Origin: Blautia pseudococcoides
GTDB taxonomy: Bacteria; Bacillota; Clostridia; Lachnospirales; Lachnospiraceae
Assembly: GCF_001689125.2 (NCBI RefSeq)
Contig: NZ_CP015405.2
Span: forward strand, 62,001-126,000
Length of the DNA: 64,000 nt
Direction of reading: 5' to 3'
Under the pieces are notes generated by a model. That model was not told the DNA's origin, searched no databases, and saw nothing but the letters and a program-made list of their open reading frames with translations. Below, in pieces: positions 49,558 to 58,180 of this stretch; within the stretch, counting starts at the first letter, position 1; every line of letters begins with the position of its first letter. A program made the translations under genes and the position numbers.

Positions 49558-49900
49558 CTTTTACTTCCTCCTTTTTTGCTTGGATCAGAACATCAATTAA
49601 TTGTTTCGCGGTGTCCCACTCTTCTTTCAGACGTTCATATGTCCGTTCTCCCTCAGGGGTGATGGAATAGTATCGCCGACGGGCACCTGTCAGCTCATTG
49701 CCCCAATAGGATGATATGCAGCCAGCCTCTTCCAGACGTCTGAATGCAGTGTAGAGGGTGGCTTCTTTTAGTTCGTACTGTTGATTTGTCTTTCTTTGTA
49801 TCTCTTTATTGATTTTATATCCGTAGCTGTCGCCTTCCAGCAGATGTGCCAGAATAATAGTATCGGTATGGCCGCGGATCAAATCAGAAGCGATTGACAT
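49547..49900 (-). CDS. PadR-family transcriptional regulator
   Basis: The 117-residue protein is a PadR winged helix: DTIILAHLLEGDSYGYKINKEI, ELKEATLYTAFRRLEEAGCISSYWG and RRYYSITPEGERTYERL. It represses its own operon in known systems. GGGAGG precedes its start on the minus strand, and a perfect inverted repeat (49937-49965) lies upstream. Confidence 0.9.
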   Translation of the reverse strand: MSIASDLIRGHTDTIILAHLLEGDSYGYKINKEIQRKTNQQYELKEATLYTAFRRLEEAGCISSYWGNELTGARRRYYSITPEGERTYERLKEEWDTAKQLIDVLIQAKKEEVKDGK

Positions 49901-49935
49901 ATAGCATACCTCCCTTTCTTAGTTACATTTAAACA

Positions 49936-49966
49936 TAAATATACATCGCCTGTCAAGGTATATTTA
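49936..49966. promoter_or_regulatory. Candidate PadR operator
   Basis: TAAATATAC and GTATATTTA form a perfect 9-bp inverted repeat around a 13-base spacer, about 40 bases upstream of padR and between the divergent padR and cotJ genes. Confidence 0.65.
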
Positions 49967-50006
49967 AAATTGAAAAAACTACCTTTGTGAAACGATTTTT
50001 TCTGCA

Positions 50007-50014
50007 CATACTAA
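50007..50014 (+). promoter_or_regulatory. Possible sporulation-sigma -10 element
   Basis: CATACTAA resembles sigma-E/sigma-K -10 boxes and lies about 65 bases ahead of the cotJ start codon. The -35 is unclear; support is weak. Confidence 0.25.
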
Positions 50015-50079
50015 CAATGCAGAGAAAATTTGATAGTTTTTGTCAAACAATGTCTTTGTATCAGAAAGGAGACGATGAT

Positions 50080-50499
50080 ATGGAACAGCAGCACTTGGCA
50101 ATTGCCTCCGTTCCCATGCAGAGTTGGGAGACTCTATACGATTGGGAACAGGCACTAGCAACTGGAACTATTTTTCCGGGGCTGAACAAACCTTTCTATG
50201 TATTGGAAGAAACCCCGTTTGAGACAGGGTTTAAACCTGACGAAAATGCGTCACCCAAGCAGCAGGAGAGAGAGAAGCTGATGAAGGAAATCAGCGCGCT
50301 GAGTTTTGCCCTGGATGACACAGTCCTGTATCTGGATACCCATCCGGAATCCGCAGAGGCTATGGAACTTAGGAAAAACCTCATTGAACAGAGAAAGAGT
50401 CTTTTGAAAGATTTTGATGAGAAATACTATGCTCTGACAAAAGACTGTATTGGGTGTTGGGGAGAAGGCCCAATGCCATGGGAAGGAGCGTGTATCTGA
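50080..50499 (+). CDS. Fused spore coat proteins CotJA-CotJB
   Basis: The 139-residue product joins two normally separate coat proteins: residues ~8-45 match CotJA (PMQSWETLYDWEQALATGTIFPGLNKPF), and residues ~65-139 match CotJB (LMKEISALSFALDDTVLYLDTHPES, ending GPMPWEGACI). AGAAAGGAGA precedes ATG 50080, and its stop overlaps the cotJC start (TGATG). The products are assembled into the spore coat in the mother cell. The fusion is intact, with no stop between the halves. Confidence 0.85.
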   Translation: MEQQHLAIASVPMQSWETLYDWEQALATGTIFPGLNKPFYVLEETPFETGFKPDENASPKQQEREKLMKEISALSFALDDTVLYLDTHPESAEAMELRKNLIEQRKSLLKDFDEKYYALTKDCIGCWGEGPMPWEGACI

Positions 50500-51110
50500 T
50501 GTGGACTTATGAGAAGAGACTGCAGTTTCCGGTGAAGATCACGAAAACGTGCCCCAAAACAGCTCAGCTTATTATCAGTCAGTATGGCGGTCCTGACGGA
50601 GAATTATCCGCTTCCATGAGATATCTGGCGCAGCGTTACACCATGCCAGTCAAGTCAGTGGGCGGACTTTTGACCGATATCGGCACGGAGGAGCTGGCCC
50701 ACATGGAAATGATATGTGCCATGGTCTATCAGCTTACCAGGGATTTGACAGTGGAGCAGGCCCAGGCGTCGGGTTTTGACGCCTATTATATTGACCACAC
50801 AAAAGCCCTGTGGCCTCAGGCAGCAGCAGGCGTTCCTTTCACTGCCTTAGAATTTCAGTCAAAGGGTGATGCCATTGCGGATCTGACAGAGGATTTGGCG
50901 GCTGAGCAGAAAGCCAGGGTAGTATATGACAACCTTCTGCGCATGATAACAGACCCGGAAGTGAGAGAACCGCTGAAATTTTTAAGAACAAGAGAGATTG
51001 TGCATTTCCAGCGTTTCGGAGAGGCATTGGAGAGGACAAAAGAGAGACTGGATTCCAATAATTATTATTATTTTAATCCGGAGTTCGATAAGAAGTTTCT
51101 TCAGAACTAA
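50499..51110 (+). CDS. cotJC: Spore coat protein CotJC (manganese-catalase-like)
   Basis: The 203-residue protein belongs to the dimanganese catalase-like ferritin fold: SMRYLAQRYTMP, GTEELAHMEMI (metal-ligand Glu/His) and AEQKARVVYDNLL plus REIVHFQRFGEAL provide the second ligand set. It is the third CotJ component and starts inside the CotJB stop codon. It indicates that the organism forms endospores. Confidence 0.93.
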   Translation: MWTYEKRLQFPVKITKTCPKTAQLIISQYGGPDGELSASMRYLAQRYTMPVKSVGGLLTDIGTEELAHMEMICAMVYQLTRDLTVEQAQASGFDAYYIDHTKALWPQAAAGVPFTALEFQSKGDAIADLTEDLAAEQKARVVYDNLLRMITDPEVREPLKFLRTREIVHFQRFGEALERTKERLDSNNYYYFNPEFDKKFLQN

Positions 51111-51125
51111 TAAGATTAGTACAAT

Positions 51126-51177
51126 AAAAAAAGCCGTTATCTGAAACATTTAAGGTTATCAGATAACGGCCTTTTTT
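51126..51177 (+). terminator. Bidirectional terminator between cotJC and trkH
   Basis: AAAAAAGCCGTTATCTGA pairs with TCAGATAACGGCCTTTTTT; A-run and T-run on either side allow termination in both directions. Confidence 0.9.
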
Positions 51178-52618
51178 AGAACTTTTTCCAGGTGTCCCTG
51201 GTAAACAGCAGGAGTATGGGGAATAATTCCAGCCTTCCCGCAAGCATATCAAAAATCAGGATCAATTTGGCTCCACCGGAGAAGATAGAGAAATTCTGGG
51301 TAGGACCAACCAGTTCAAGCCCAGGTCCAATGTTGTTCAAAGTAGCGGCAACACTGGTAAAATTGGTTATCAGATCATGATTGTCAAAACTTATCAACAG
51401 TGCAGAGAAAGCAAACACCAGTACATAGGCGATCATGAATACATTGGTGGAGCGGACTACTTCATGCTCAACCAGTTTTTCATCCATTTTAATCTTCTTG
51501 ATGCTGCGCGGATGCAGGAACTGGCGCAGTTCTTTTTGGATGGTCTTCATCAGAATGACAAAACGTGATACCTTCACACCCCCTCCGGTACTGCCGGCAC
51601 AGGCCCCCACAAACATCAGAATGACCAGAATCGTTCGGGACATTTCCGGCCAAGTGTTAAAGTCCGTGGTGGCAAATCCGGTGGTTGTGATGATGGAAGC
51701 TACCTGGAAGGACACTTGCTGCAGGGATGCACCGATACTTCCGTAAATGTGGTATACATTAAATGTAATAGTAATGATGGAAATTGCAATAATAGCCAGA
51801 TACCAGCGCACTTCCTCAATATGGAGAGCCTGTCTAAGCTTGCCGCTTATTATAAGGAAATAAGCACTGAAATTGACGCCGAATAATATCATGAATACTG
51901 TGACAACCACCTGAATGTAGGTGGAATAGCTGGCAATACTGTCATTTTTGATACCAAATCCACCGGTACCTGCCGTTCCGAAAGCGGTGGTCAGTGCATC
52001 GAACACAGGCATACCGCCGCAGAGAAGGAAAAGAATCTCCAGCTGGGTGAGGGCCAGATAAATGCCGTACAGAATTTTAGCGGTGGACTGTACTTTTGGA
52101 ACCAGCTTGCTTACAGAGGGGCCCGGGCTTTCCGCTTTCATAAGATTCATATGGTAGCCGCCCCCGGTCAGAGGAAGCAGGGAGAGCAGAAATACAAGTA
52201 CACCCATACCTCCGATCCAGTGGGTAAAACTCCGCCAGAACAGGAGACAGTAGGGAAGGGATTCCACATCCGGCAGAATGCTGGCTCCCGTGGTGGTAAA
52301 GCCGGACACTGTTTCAAAAACAGCATCAATAACATTGGGAATGGAGCCGCTGAATATAAACGGCAGCGCTCCCATGATACTGAGCACGATCCAGCTCAGC
52401 GCTACGGTGACAAAGCCTTCTTTTGTATAAAATATTTTGTTCTTTGGCTTTCTCTGAGTCAGAGGTATGCCGATGAGGAGGCACAGAAGCATGGCCAGCA
52501 CAAAAGCCCACCCGCTGGATTCCTTGTATATCATGGCGACAATACAGGGAAGGAGCATAAAAAGTGCCTCAAAATTTAAGATCCATCCTATAATATAGGA
52601 AATAATTGAGTAATTCAT
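51176..52618 (-). CDS. Potassium uptake protein TrkH/KtrB family
   Basis: The 480-residue membrane protein is the K+-translocating subunit. The four selectivity loops are visible: TTTGASIL (~residue 100), FGTAGTGGFG (~212), ITTTGFAT (~310) and LNNIGPGLE (~430). Lys-rich cytoplasmic ends and ~10 helices fit TrkH. It is encoded 15 bases after trkA on the same strand, so the two form a Trk system alongside the inducible Kdp pump elsewhere in the window. Confidence 0.93.
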   Translation of the reverse strand: MNYSIISYIIGWILNFEALFMLLPCIVAMIYKESSGWAFVLAMLLCLLIGIPLTQRKPKNKIFYTKEGFVTVALSWIVLSIMGALPFIFSGSIPNVIDAVFETVSGFTTTGASILPDVESLPYCLLFWRSFTHWIGGMGVLVFLLSLLPLTGGGYHMNLMKAESPGPSVSKLVPKVQSTAKILYGIYLALTQLEILFLLCGGMPVFDALTTAFGTAGTGGFGIKNDSIASYSTYIQVVVTVFMILFGVNFSAYFLIISGKLRQALHIEEVRWYLAIIAISIITITFNVYHIYGSIGASLQQVSFQVASIITTTGFATTDFNTWPEMSRTILVILMFVGACAGSTGGGVKVSRFVILMKTIQKELRQFLHPRSIKKIKMDEKLVEHEVVRSTNVFMIAYVLVFAFSALLISFDNHDLITNFTSVAATLNNIGPGLELVGPTQNFSIFSGGAKLILIFDMLAGRLELFPILLLFTRDTWKKF

Positions 52619-52633
52619 TTCATCCCTCGTAAA

Positions 52634-53995
52634 TTATTTATTTTTCAGTATATCTTTAATGTCGTGCAGCCCCTTCACAGTGGTGACCACGATCACAGTG
52701 TCCCCCAGCTGAATACTGTCCTGTCCCCGGGGAATGGTGATTTTTCCTTTTCTGTTGATACAGGTGACCAGCAGGTTGTCCCGGATATTCAGGTCGGCAA
52801 GCGGTATATTTAAGAAGGTGCAGTCCTCGTGTACAGAGAATTCCAGGGCTTCCGCTTTGTTGTCCAGGATCTGGTAGAGAGTTTCCACATTGCTTCCAAT
52901 GCTGTTCTGCATGGCCCGCACATACTGCAGGATGTAATCAGCGGTCAGATATTTGGGATATATAACGCTGCCGATGTCCAGGCCTTCAATGATATCGTCA
53001 AAAGCGATACGGTTTACTTTTGATATCAGCTTGGCATTGCTGTTTTTTTTGGCAAACAGAGCCAGGAGAATGTTCTCCTCGTCCAGATTAGTGAGTGTTA
53101 CAAAGGATTCAACACGTGTCAGGCCTTCTTCCAGAAGAAGATTTTTATCGGTGCCGTCGCCGTTAATGATTGTGGCCTCAGGAAGAAGTTCACTCAACTG
53201 TTCGCAGCGCTCCTGGCTGGCCTCCACGATCAATACCCGGATCTTCATAGCAAGCAGCAGCTTAGCCAGATAAAAGGAAAGGGTGCTGCCGCCCACGATC
53301 ATGGTACTCTTGACCTGGTGGGTATGAATGCCGATTCGCTTGAAGAACAGTGCGGAATTCACTGGGGAGGCAACGATAGAAATAATGTCGTTATCTCTCA
53401 AAACAAAATTACCGGAGGGAATGCTTACCTCGTCTCCGCGCTCTACCGCACATATGAGGATATTGTTTTTATAGCGCTCTGCTACTTCCATGACAGTCAT
53501 CTTGTCCAGTTTAAATTCGGGTTTTAACTTGAATTTCAGAAGTTCGACCCTGCCTTTGGCAAAGGTGTCGATTTTGATGGCAGAGGGAAAACGCAGAAGC
53601 CTGGAAATTTCGATAGCGGCTGCATGTTCCGGATTGATGATCATGGAAATACCCAAACGCTCCTTAATAAATCCAATTTCTTTGCTGTATACAGGGTTTC
53701 GTACTCTGGCGATCGTGTGACATTTGCTGACCTTTTTGGCGATCAGGCAGCAGAGAAGGTTCAGTTCATCGGAACCGGTCACCGCAATCAGGATATCAGC
53801 GGTTTCAATTCCGGCATCCAACAGGGTATTGATACTGGATGCATTGCCCAGTACGCCCATAATATCTGCGTCTTCTGAAATGTCCTGGACCTTTTTGGCG
53901 ATTAAATCTACCATAACTATATTGTGTCCTTCGTTGCTGAGCTGTTCGGCAAGGGTACGGCCCACTTTACCACTGCCTAAAATGATGATTTTCAT
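52634..53995 (-). CDS. trkA: Trk system potassium uptake regulator TrkA
   Basis: The 453-residue protein has two RCK modules, each with a Rossmann NAD-binding motif (ILGSGKVGRTLAEQL at ~residue 4; IVGGSTLSFYLAKLL at ~230) and a following TrkA_C domain (~140-220 and ~370-450; e.g. LRDNDIISIVAS, IQLGDTVIVVTT). It forms the cytoplasmic gating ring of TrkH. GGAGG precedes the ATG on the minus strand. It leads the trkAH operon. Confidence 0.95.
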   Translation of the reverse strand: MKIIILGSGKVGRTLAEQLSNEGHNIVMVDLIAKKVQDISEDADIMGVLGNASSINTLLDAGIETADILIAVTGSDELNLLCCLIAKKVSKCHTIARVRNPVYSKEIGFIKERLGISMIINPEHAAAIEISRLLRFPSAIKIDTFAKGRVELLKFKLKPEFKLDKMTVMEVAERYKNNILICAVERGDEVSIPSGNFVLRDNDIISIVASPVNSALFFKRIGIHTHQVKSTMIVGGSTLSFYLAKLLLAMKIRVLIVEASQERCEQLSELLPEATIINGDGTDKNLLLEEGLTRVESFVTLTNLDEENILLALFAKKNSNAKLISKVNRIAFDDIIEGLDIGSVIYPKYLTADYILQYVRAMQNSIGSNVETLYQILDNKAEALEFSVHEDCTFLNIPLADLNIRDNLLVTCINRKGKITIPRGQDSIQLGDTVIVVTTVKGLHDIKDILKNK

Positions 53996-54151
53996 AACTT
54001 CCTCCAGTAATTAAAATTGTATAAAAAAAATATACCTGACATAAAGATTTTATAAAGGGATATCGTCCAATCATTATAACACCACTTGCAGTTTTTTTAA
54101 ATCATAGAATCATAAATTTTTCTGTATTTTATAGGAAATTTATAGTGAAAT

Positions 54152-54180
54152 TTGACAAAAAGAAAAGATTCTGCTATACA
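54152..54180 (+). promoter_or_regulatory. Promoter of the Cys-rich small gene
   Basis: Consensus TTGACA (54152-54157), 17-bp spacer, TATACA (54175-54180); the start codon is 32 bases downstream. Confidence 0.75.
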
Positions 54181-54211
54181 TAATTCAAAAGATAGAAAAA
54201 GGGAGCGGATT

Positions 54212-54400
54212 ATGGAAAAAAAGAAAACAGCCAACTGCGAATACTGCAGTAATTATGTCTATGATGAGGAATATGGCTATTATAGCTGTGATGTGAATTT
54301 GGACGAGGACGAGATGGGCAGATTTATGACCAATACCTTCCAGAACTGTCCCTACTTCCAGATGAATGATGAGTATAAAATTGTAAGAAAGCAGATGTAA
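54212..54400 (+). CDS. Cys-rich 62-residue protein (DUF6472-like)
   Basis: The product carries CEYC near residue 9, a later SCDV (~27) and NCPYF (~46), a four-cysteine pattern able to bind zinc. It is acidic in the middle (DEDEMGR). AAGGGAG precedes ATG 54212 and a near-consensus promoter lies upstream. Similar proteins are widespread in Lachnospiraceae without assigned function. A hairpin follows (GAAGCTGTG...CACAGCTTC, ~54407-54448). Confidence 0.72.
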   Translation: MEKKKTANCEYCSNYVYDEEYGYYSCDVNLDEDEMGRFMTNTFQNCPYFQMNDEYKIVRKQM

Positions 54401-54402
54401 AA

Positions 54403-54450
54403 GAAGAAGCTGTGTTCAGACTGCTATATAGTCAGGTCACAGCTTCTTCC
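54403..54450. terminator. Terminator between convergent genes
   Basis: AAGAAGCTGTG pairs with CACAGCTTCTT, followed by CCTATTATT; it separates the Cys-rich gene from the metal ATPase. Confidence 0.7.
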
Positions 54451-54479
54451 TATTATTAAAAGGCAGAGACGTTACCGCG

Positions 54480-57400
54480 TTATGAAAGATTTTTCCTGTA
54501 AAGAATGCGGATGGAATTGAGCACGCACAGAATAGCAACACCGGTGTCTGCAAAGACAGCCATCCACATGGATGCAAATCCAAAAAGACCGAGTATCATG
54601 ACCAAAACCTTTATGATCAGGGCAAAGATAACATTCTGCCAGGAAATGCGGCTGGTGGCTCTGGCAATGGATAATGCCTGAGGTACTGCCTCCATGGAAG
54701 AATTCATAAATACCACGTCAGCCGCCTCTATGGCTGCATCCGCGCCGCTTCCCATGGCAGCGCCCACATCGGCACCTGCCAGTACCGGTGCATCGTTGAT
54801 ACCATCACCTACGAACATGACAGAGCCGTATGTGTTGCGCAGCCGTGTCAGTTCATTCAGTTTATCCTGGGGCAGGAGACGGGCCCGCACTTCCTCAATG
54901 CCTGCTGCTTTAGCCACTGCCAGAGCCGTCTCCTGGGCGTCACCGGTCAGCATGGCAGGGGTGATTCCCATATCCTTTATCTTTTTAACCGCAGATTTGG
55001 CATCCCCTTTCAGGGTATCGGCAATGACAAGGCTGCCTACATAGGTTTTATCTTTTACGGCAAAGACTTCTGCACCCAGGCCGTCAGTGGAGATATTTTC
55101 CATAGGGATATGGAACTTTTCCATCAGCTTGCGGTTGCCGCATAGAATTTCTGAGCCGTTTATAAATGCATGGATCCCGCAGCCTGCGATTTCCTCCACA
55201 GAATCCGGGCGTTTGATGGGGAGACCTTTTCCCTGTGCTGCAGTGACGATACTGTTTGCAATGGGATGGGAGGAAGTGGATTCACAGGCAGCGCAGAGTT
55301 CCAACAGGTCGTCCGCGTTCATATGGCCGGCAGGGAGAACTGTCTGCAGGACAAAATTTCCTTCTGTCAAAGTTCCTGTTTTATCCATAATAACTGCATT
55401 TACACCCTTCATGGCTTCCAGGGACACGCCCCCTTTAAAAAGGATGCCTCTCTTGGAACCGGCTCCGATTCCGGAGAAAAATGCGAGGGGTACACTTAAA
55501 ACAAGGGCACAGGGACAACTGATCACCAGGAAAGTAAGCGCTGTGTATACCCAATGGTCCCAGTCACCTGTGATCAGGGAGGGGATAACTGCGGTTGCCA
55601 GTGCAAGGAATACAACAAATGGTGTGTATACTCTTGCGAAACGTGTAATGAACCGGTCAATTTTGGGCTTGCTGGCAGCAGCGTTCTCCACAGAATCCAG
55701 AATACGTGTCACCATGGATTCCTCCAGTATTTTTTCGACGCGTACCTTTAAGAGGCCGGAAGTATTGACGCATCCGGAGGTCAGTTCATCTCCGAATCCT
55801 GCTTTGACAGGCACGGGTTCTCCGGTCACCGGGGAGGTGTCGATACGGCTTTCACCCTCGATCACCACACTGTCCAAAGGAATCCGGTCGCCGGGTCGAA
55901 TAAGGATAATATCGCCCACCACTGCATCCCCGGCTGCGATAGTCTTTGTATCATCCCCGATAACCAGGGTGACGGTTTCCGGTCTCATGTCGACCGCGTC
56001 CATGATCTGGGAGCGGCTTCTCTCCACAGCTTTGTGCTCAAAGTATTCTCCGATACGGTAAAACAGCATTACACCCACAGCTTCAGGGTATTCCCGGATG
56101 ACGATGGCGCCAATGGTGGCGACGCTCATCAGGAAGTTTTCATCGAACACGTGGCCTTTTGCCAGGTTACGAAGGGCAGTCAGGACAATTCTTCCGCCCA
56201 ACAGTACATAGGCGGTCAAAAGCACTGCAAGGGACGGTATCTCCATACCCATATGTTCCAGCACTTCCCCTGCAACGAACAGGGCAGCGCCGGTACAGAG
56301 GGCAAGGATCGTTTTTGTATCCTGTGAGAGCACCCTTGTGGGCGGTACAACGTCCTGGATCGGAAGGGTATCTGCACTTTTGGGGGTAGTATCCTTTGCT
56401 TTGATCGTCACACCGCTCTCAATGTCGGTACAGATTTTTTGTATCTGATTCAGCAGAATGTCAGGGTCTCGTTTTGAGGTGACGCGTAGCTGGTGTGTGG
56501 CAAAAGTCAGGGTGGCATTGGATACCTCCGGGAGAGCGTTTATCTTTTCCTCCATTTTGGACGCGCAGTGGGCGCAGCCCAGATTTTCAATCCGGTATGT
56601 TTTGGTGGTAAATGCACCGGGCATTTTAAAACGGGGCACCACCTCTACCTGCGACTCAATAGAGGTACAGATTTCCTGGATCCGCGGTAAAAGGGATGCA
56701 TGGTCCCTGGCTGATAGGCGGAGCTGGTTCGTGGCAAAAGTGATAGTGGCGTACTCTACACCGGGAAGTTCTTTGATTTTGGCTTCCATTTTAGCTGCGC
56801 AGTTTGCGCAGCCCAGGTTTTTCAGGATATAGACTTTCTTTTCACAGTCGGCATCTGGCATATTACACTTGCAGTTTGCAAGACTCTCGCCGCAGATATC
56901 GCAGTATTCCTCATGCGGGTGGCACAATTCACACTGACAGTCCTTAGGATGACCAGGCGTGTGATGGGATTCCTCATGTCCGTAGTCATGCTCGCAGCCG
57001 CAGTCACAGTGTTCATCGTGTTGGTGGTTGTCGTGATAGTGCGCATGGGAATGCCCGTTATGATCATGCTGGGATCCACAGCCGCAGTGTTCATCATGTT
57101 GGTGGTCGTCGTGATAGTGCGCATGGGAATGTCCGTCATGATCATGCTGGGATCCGCAGCCGCAGTGTTCATCATGTTGGTGGTCGTCGTGATAGTGCGC
57201 ATGGGAATGCCCGTCATGATCATGCTGGGATCCACAGCCGCAGTGTTCATCATGTTGGTGGTCGTCGTGATAGTGCGTATGGGAATGTCCGTCATGGTCA
57301 TGTCCGCATCCACAGCCGCAGTGTTCATCATGTTGTTGGTTGTCATGATAGTGCTCATGGGAATGCTCGTTATGGTCATGTTCGCCCCCACAGTCACAAT

Positions 57401-57716
57401 GTTCATCGTGTTGTTGGTTGTCATGATAGTGCGCATGGGAATGCTCGTTATGGTCATGTTCGCCCCCACAGTCACAATGTTCATCGTGTTGTTGGTTGTC
57501 ATGATAGTGCTCATGGGAATGCTCGTTATGGTCATGTTCGCCCCCACAGTCACAATGTTCATCGTGTTGTTGGTTGTCATGATAGTGCTCATGAGAATGC
57601 TCGTCATGGTCATGCCCGCATCCGCACTCGCAGTGTTCATCATGCAGATGTTCATGATTTGGTTCTTTTTCATACCTCTGCTGGTTTATGGAAGAATTTT
57701 TTTTATCCTGCTTCAT
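54480..57716 (-). CDS. P1B-type heavy-metal ATPase with eight-repeat His-rich N-terminus
   Basis: The 1078-residue exporter begins with a Lys-rich lead, then residues ~26-233 of eight 26-residue His/Asp/Cys repeats plus a partial ninth. Next are two heavy-metal-associated domains with GCANCAAKM and GCAHCASKM (~residues 310 and 384), and a standard P1B core: SCPCALV metal site, DKTGTLTEG phosphorylation site, SSHPIA, GDGINDAPVL. CPC plus His-rich extension points to Zn/Cd/Co efflux (inference). I chose the ATG at 57716, behind GGAGGG; the TTG at 57731 contains that ribosome site. An ArsR-type operator lies upstream; no arsR gene is in view. Confidence 0.92.
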   Translation of the reverse strand: MKQDKKNSSINQQRYEKEPNHEHLHDEHCECGCGHDHDEHSHEHYHDNQQHDEHCDCGGEHDHNEHSHEHYHDNQQHDEHCDCGGEHDHNEHSHAHYHDNQQHDEHCDCGGEHDHNEHSHEHYHDNQQHDEHCGCGCGHDHDGHSHTHYHDDHQHDEHCGCGSQHDHDGHSHAHYHDDHQHDEHCGCGSQHDHDGHSHAHYHDDHQHDEHCGCGSQHDHNGHSHAHYHDNHQHDEHCDCGCEHDYGHEESHHTPGHPKDCQCELCHPHEEYCDICGESLANCKCNMPDADCEKKVYILKNLGCANCAAKMEAKIKELPGVEYATITFATNQLRLSARDHASLLPRIQEICTSIESQVEVVPRFKMPGAFTTKTYRIENLGCAHCASKMEEKINALPEVSNATLTFATHQLRVTSKRDPDILLNQIQKICTDIESGVTIKAKDTTPKSADTLPIQDVVPPTRVLSQDTKTILALCTGAALFVAGEVLEHMGMEIPSLAVLLTAYVLLGGRIVLTALRNLAKGHVFDENFLMSVATIGAIVIREYPEAVGVMLFYRIGEYFEHKAVERSRSQIMDAVDMRPETVTLVIGDDTKTIAAGDAVVGDIILIRPGDRIPLDSVVIEGESRIDTSPVTGEPVPVKAGFGDELTSGCVNTSGLLKVRVEKILEESMVTRILDSVENAAASKPKIDRFITRFARVYTPFVVFLALATAVIPSLITGDWDHWVYTALTFLVISCPCALVLSVPLAFFSGIGAGSKRGILFKGGVSLEAMKGVNAVIMDKTGTLTEGNFVLQTVLPAGHMNADDLLELCAACESTSSHPIANSIVTAAQGKGLPIKRPDSVEEIAGCGIHAFINGSEILCGNRKLMEKFHIPMENISTDGLGAEVFAVKDKTYVGSLVIADTLKGDAKSAVKKIKDMGITPAMLTGDAQETALAVAKAAGIEEVRARLLPQDKLNELTRLRNTYGSVMFVGDGINDAPVLAGADVGAAMGSGADAAIEAADVVFMNSSMEAVPQALSIARATSRISWQNVIFALIIKVLVMILGLFGFASMWMAVFADTGVAILCVLNSIRILYRKNLS
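57018..57641 (-). repeat. Eight 78-bp tandem repeats in the metal ATPase gene
   Basis: Each 26-codon unit reads DEHC-(D/G)CG..-HDH-..HSH.HYHD..QH. Units 2 and 4 are identical in protein sequence, as are units 6 and 7, and the units fall into two subfamilies (GGEHDHNEHS and GSQHDHDGHS), indicating recent amplification from two ancestors. Confidence 0.93.
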
Positions 57717-57767
57717 ATTCGGACCCTCCAAATTTATTTTTACCTATGTAACTATAGTATATTAAAC

Positions 57768-57787
57768 ATATGAATATCTGTTCATAT
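57768..57787. promoter_or_regulatory. ArsR/SmtB-type operator
   Basis: ATATGAA-TATCTG-TTCATAT gives TGAA-N6-TTCA, the hallmark of CzrA/CadC/SmtB binding sites. It lies immediately downstream of the -10 box of the metal ATPase promoter. Confidence 0.7.
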
Positions 57788-57814
57788 ATTAATATGAATA
57801 AGTGGAAAAGTCAA
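57786..57814 (-). promoter_or_regulatory. Promoter of the metal ATPase gene
   Basis: On the minus strand: TTGACT (complement of 57809-57814), 17-bp spacer, TAATAT (57786-57791). The remaining stretch to 58090 contains no gene and no other motif that I could support. Confidence 0.65.
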
Positions 57815-58095
57815 TACTTATACAGAAAAAAGTAAAAGTTATGTTATTGTTCACAGGTCACTGTTCAAGAAGACATTTTGCCCAAGAGGATACTGCACCA
57901 TGCATAGGAAGCGCCCTATCCAGCAATGCAAAAAAGCTCTGTGTTTTTCACACTGCAAGGCAGACTTCCCTGTAAGGTGAAATCGGCAGAACTTGTTCAT
58001 ATTTAAAATAAGTCACACTTAAAAATTCAACGGGTTAAACATGCTGTAACCAACTGTAAAGTTATCAAAAATATTTCCAGGCATAAAAAACTAGA

Positions 58096-58124
58096 TTGCG
58101 GTACAGCTAAAATGGCGATATAAT
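58096..58124 (+). promoter_or_regulatory. Promoter of the ABC ATPase gene
   Basis: TTGCGG (58096-58101), 17-bp spacer, consensus TATAAT (58119-58124). Confidence 0.6.
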
Positions 58125-58180
58125 GAGAACTAACATTAGAGCAATTTTTAAATACGCTCTGAAGCCGGGAGGATAGAAGT

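Noticed and set aside
56822-57673. 283-codon Thr/Met/Asn-rich frame in the alternate reading of the His-rich repeats
   Set aside because: Same strand as the real ATPase gene but shifted; repetitive MTMTSIPM-like product without any family resemblance.
56913-57773. 286-codon hydrophobic frame antisense to the His-rich repeats
   Set aside because: The Val/Met-rich repetitive product is the complement of His/Asp codons; it is a composition artefact of the tandem repeats.
58123-58176. 17-codon leader-peptide-like ORF before the ABC ATPase
   Set aside because: Its ATG lies inside the TATAAT -10 box of the promoter, so it would not be transcribed from there.
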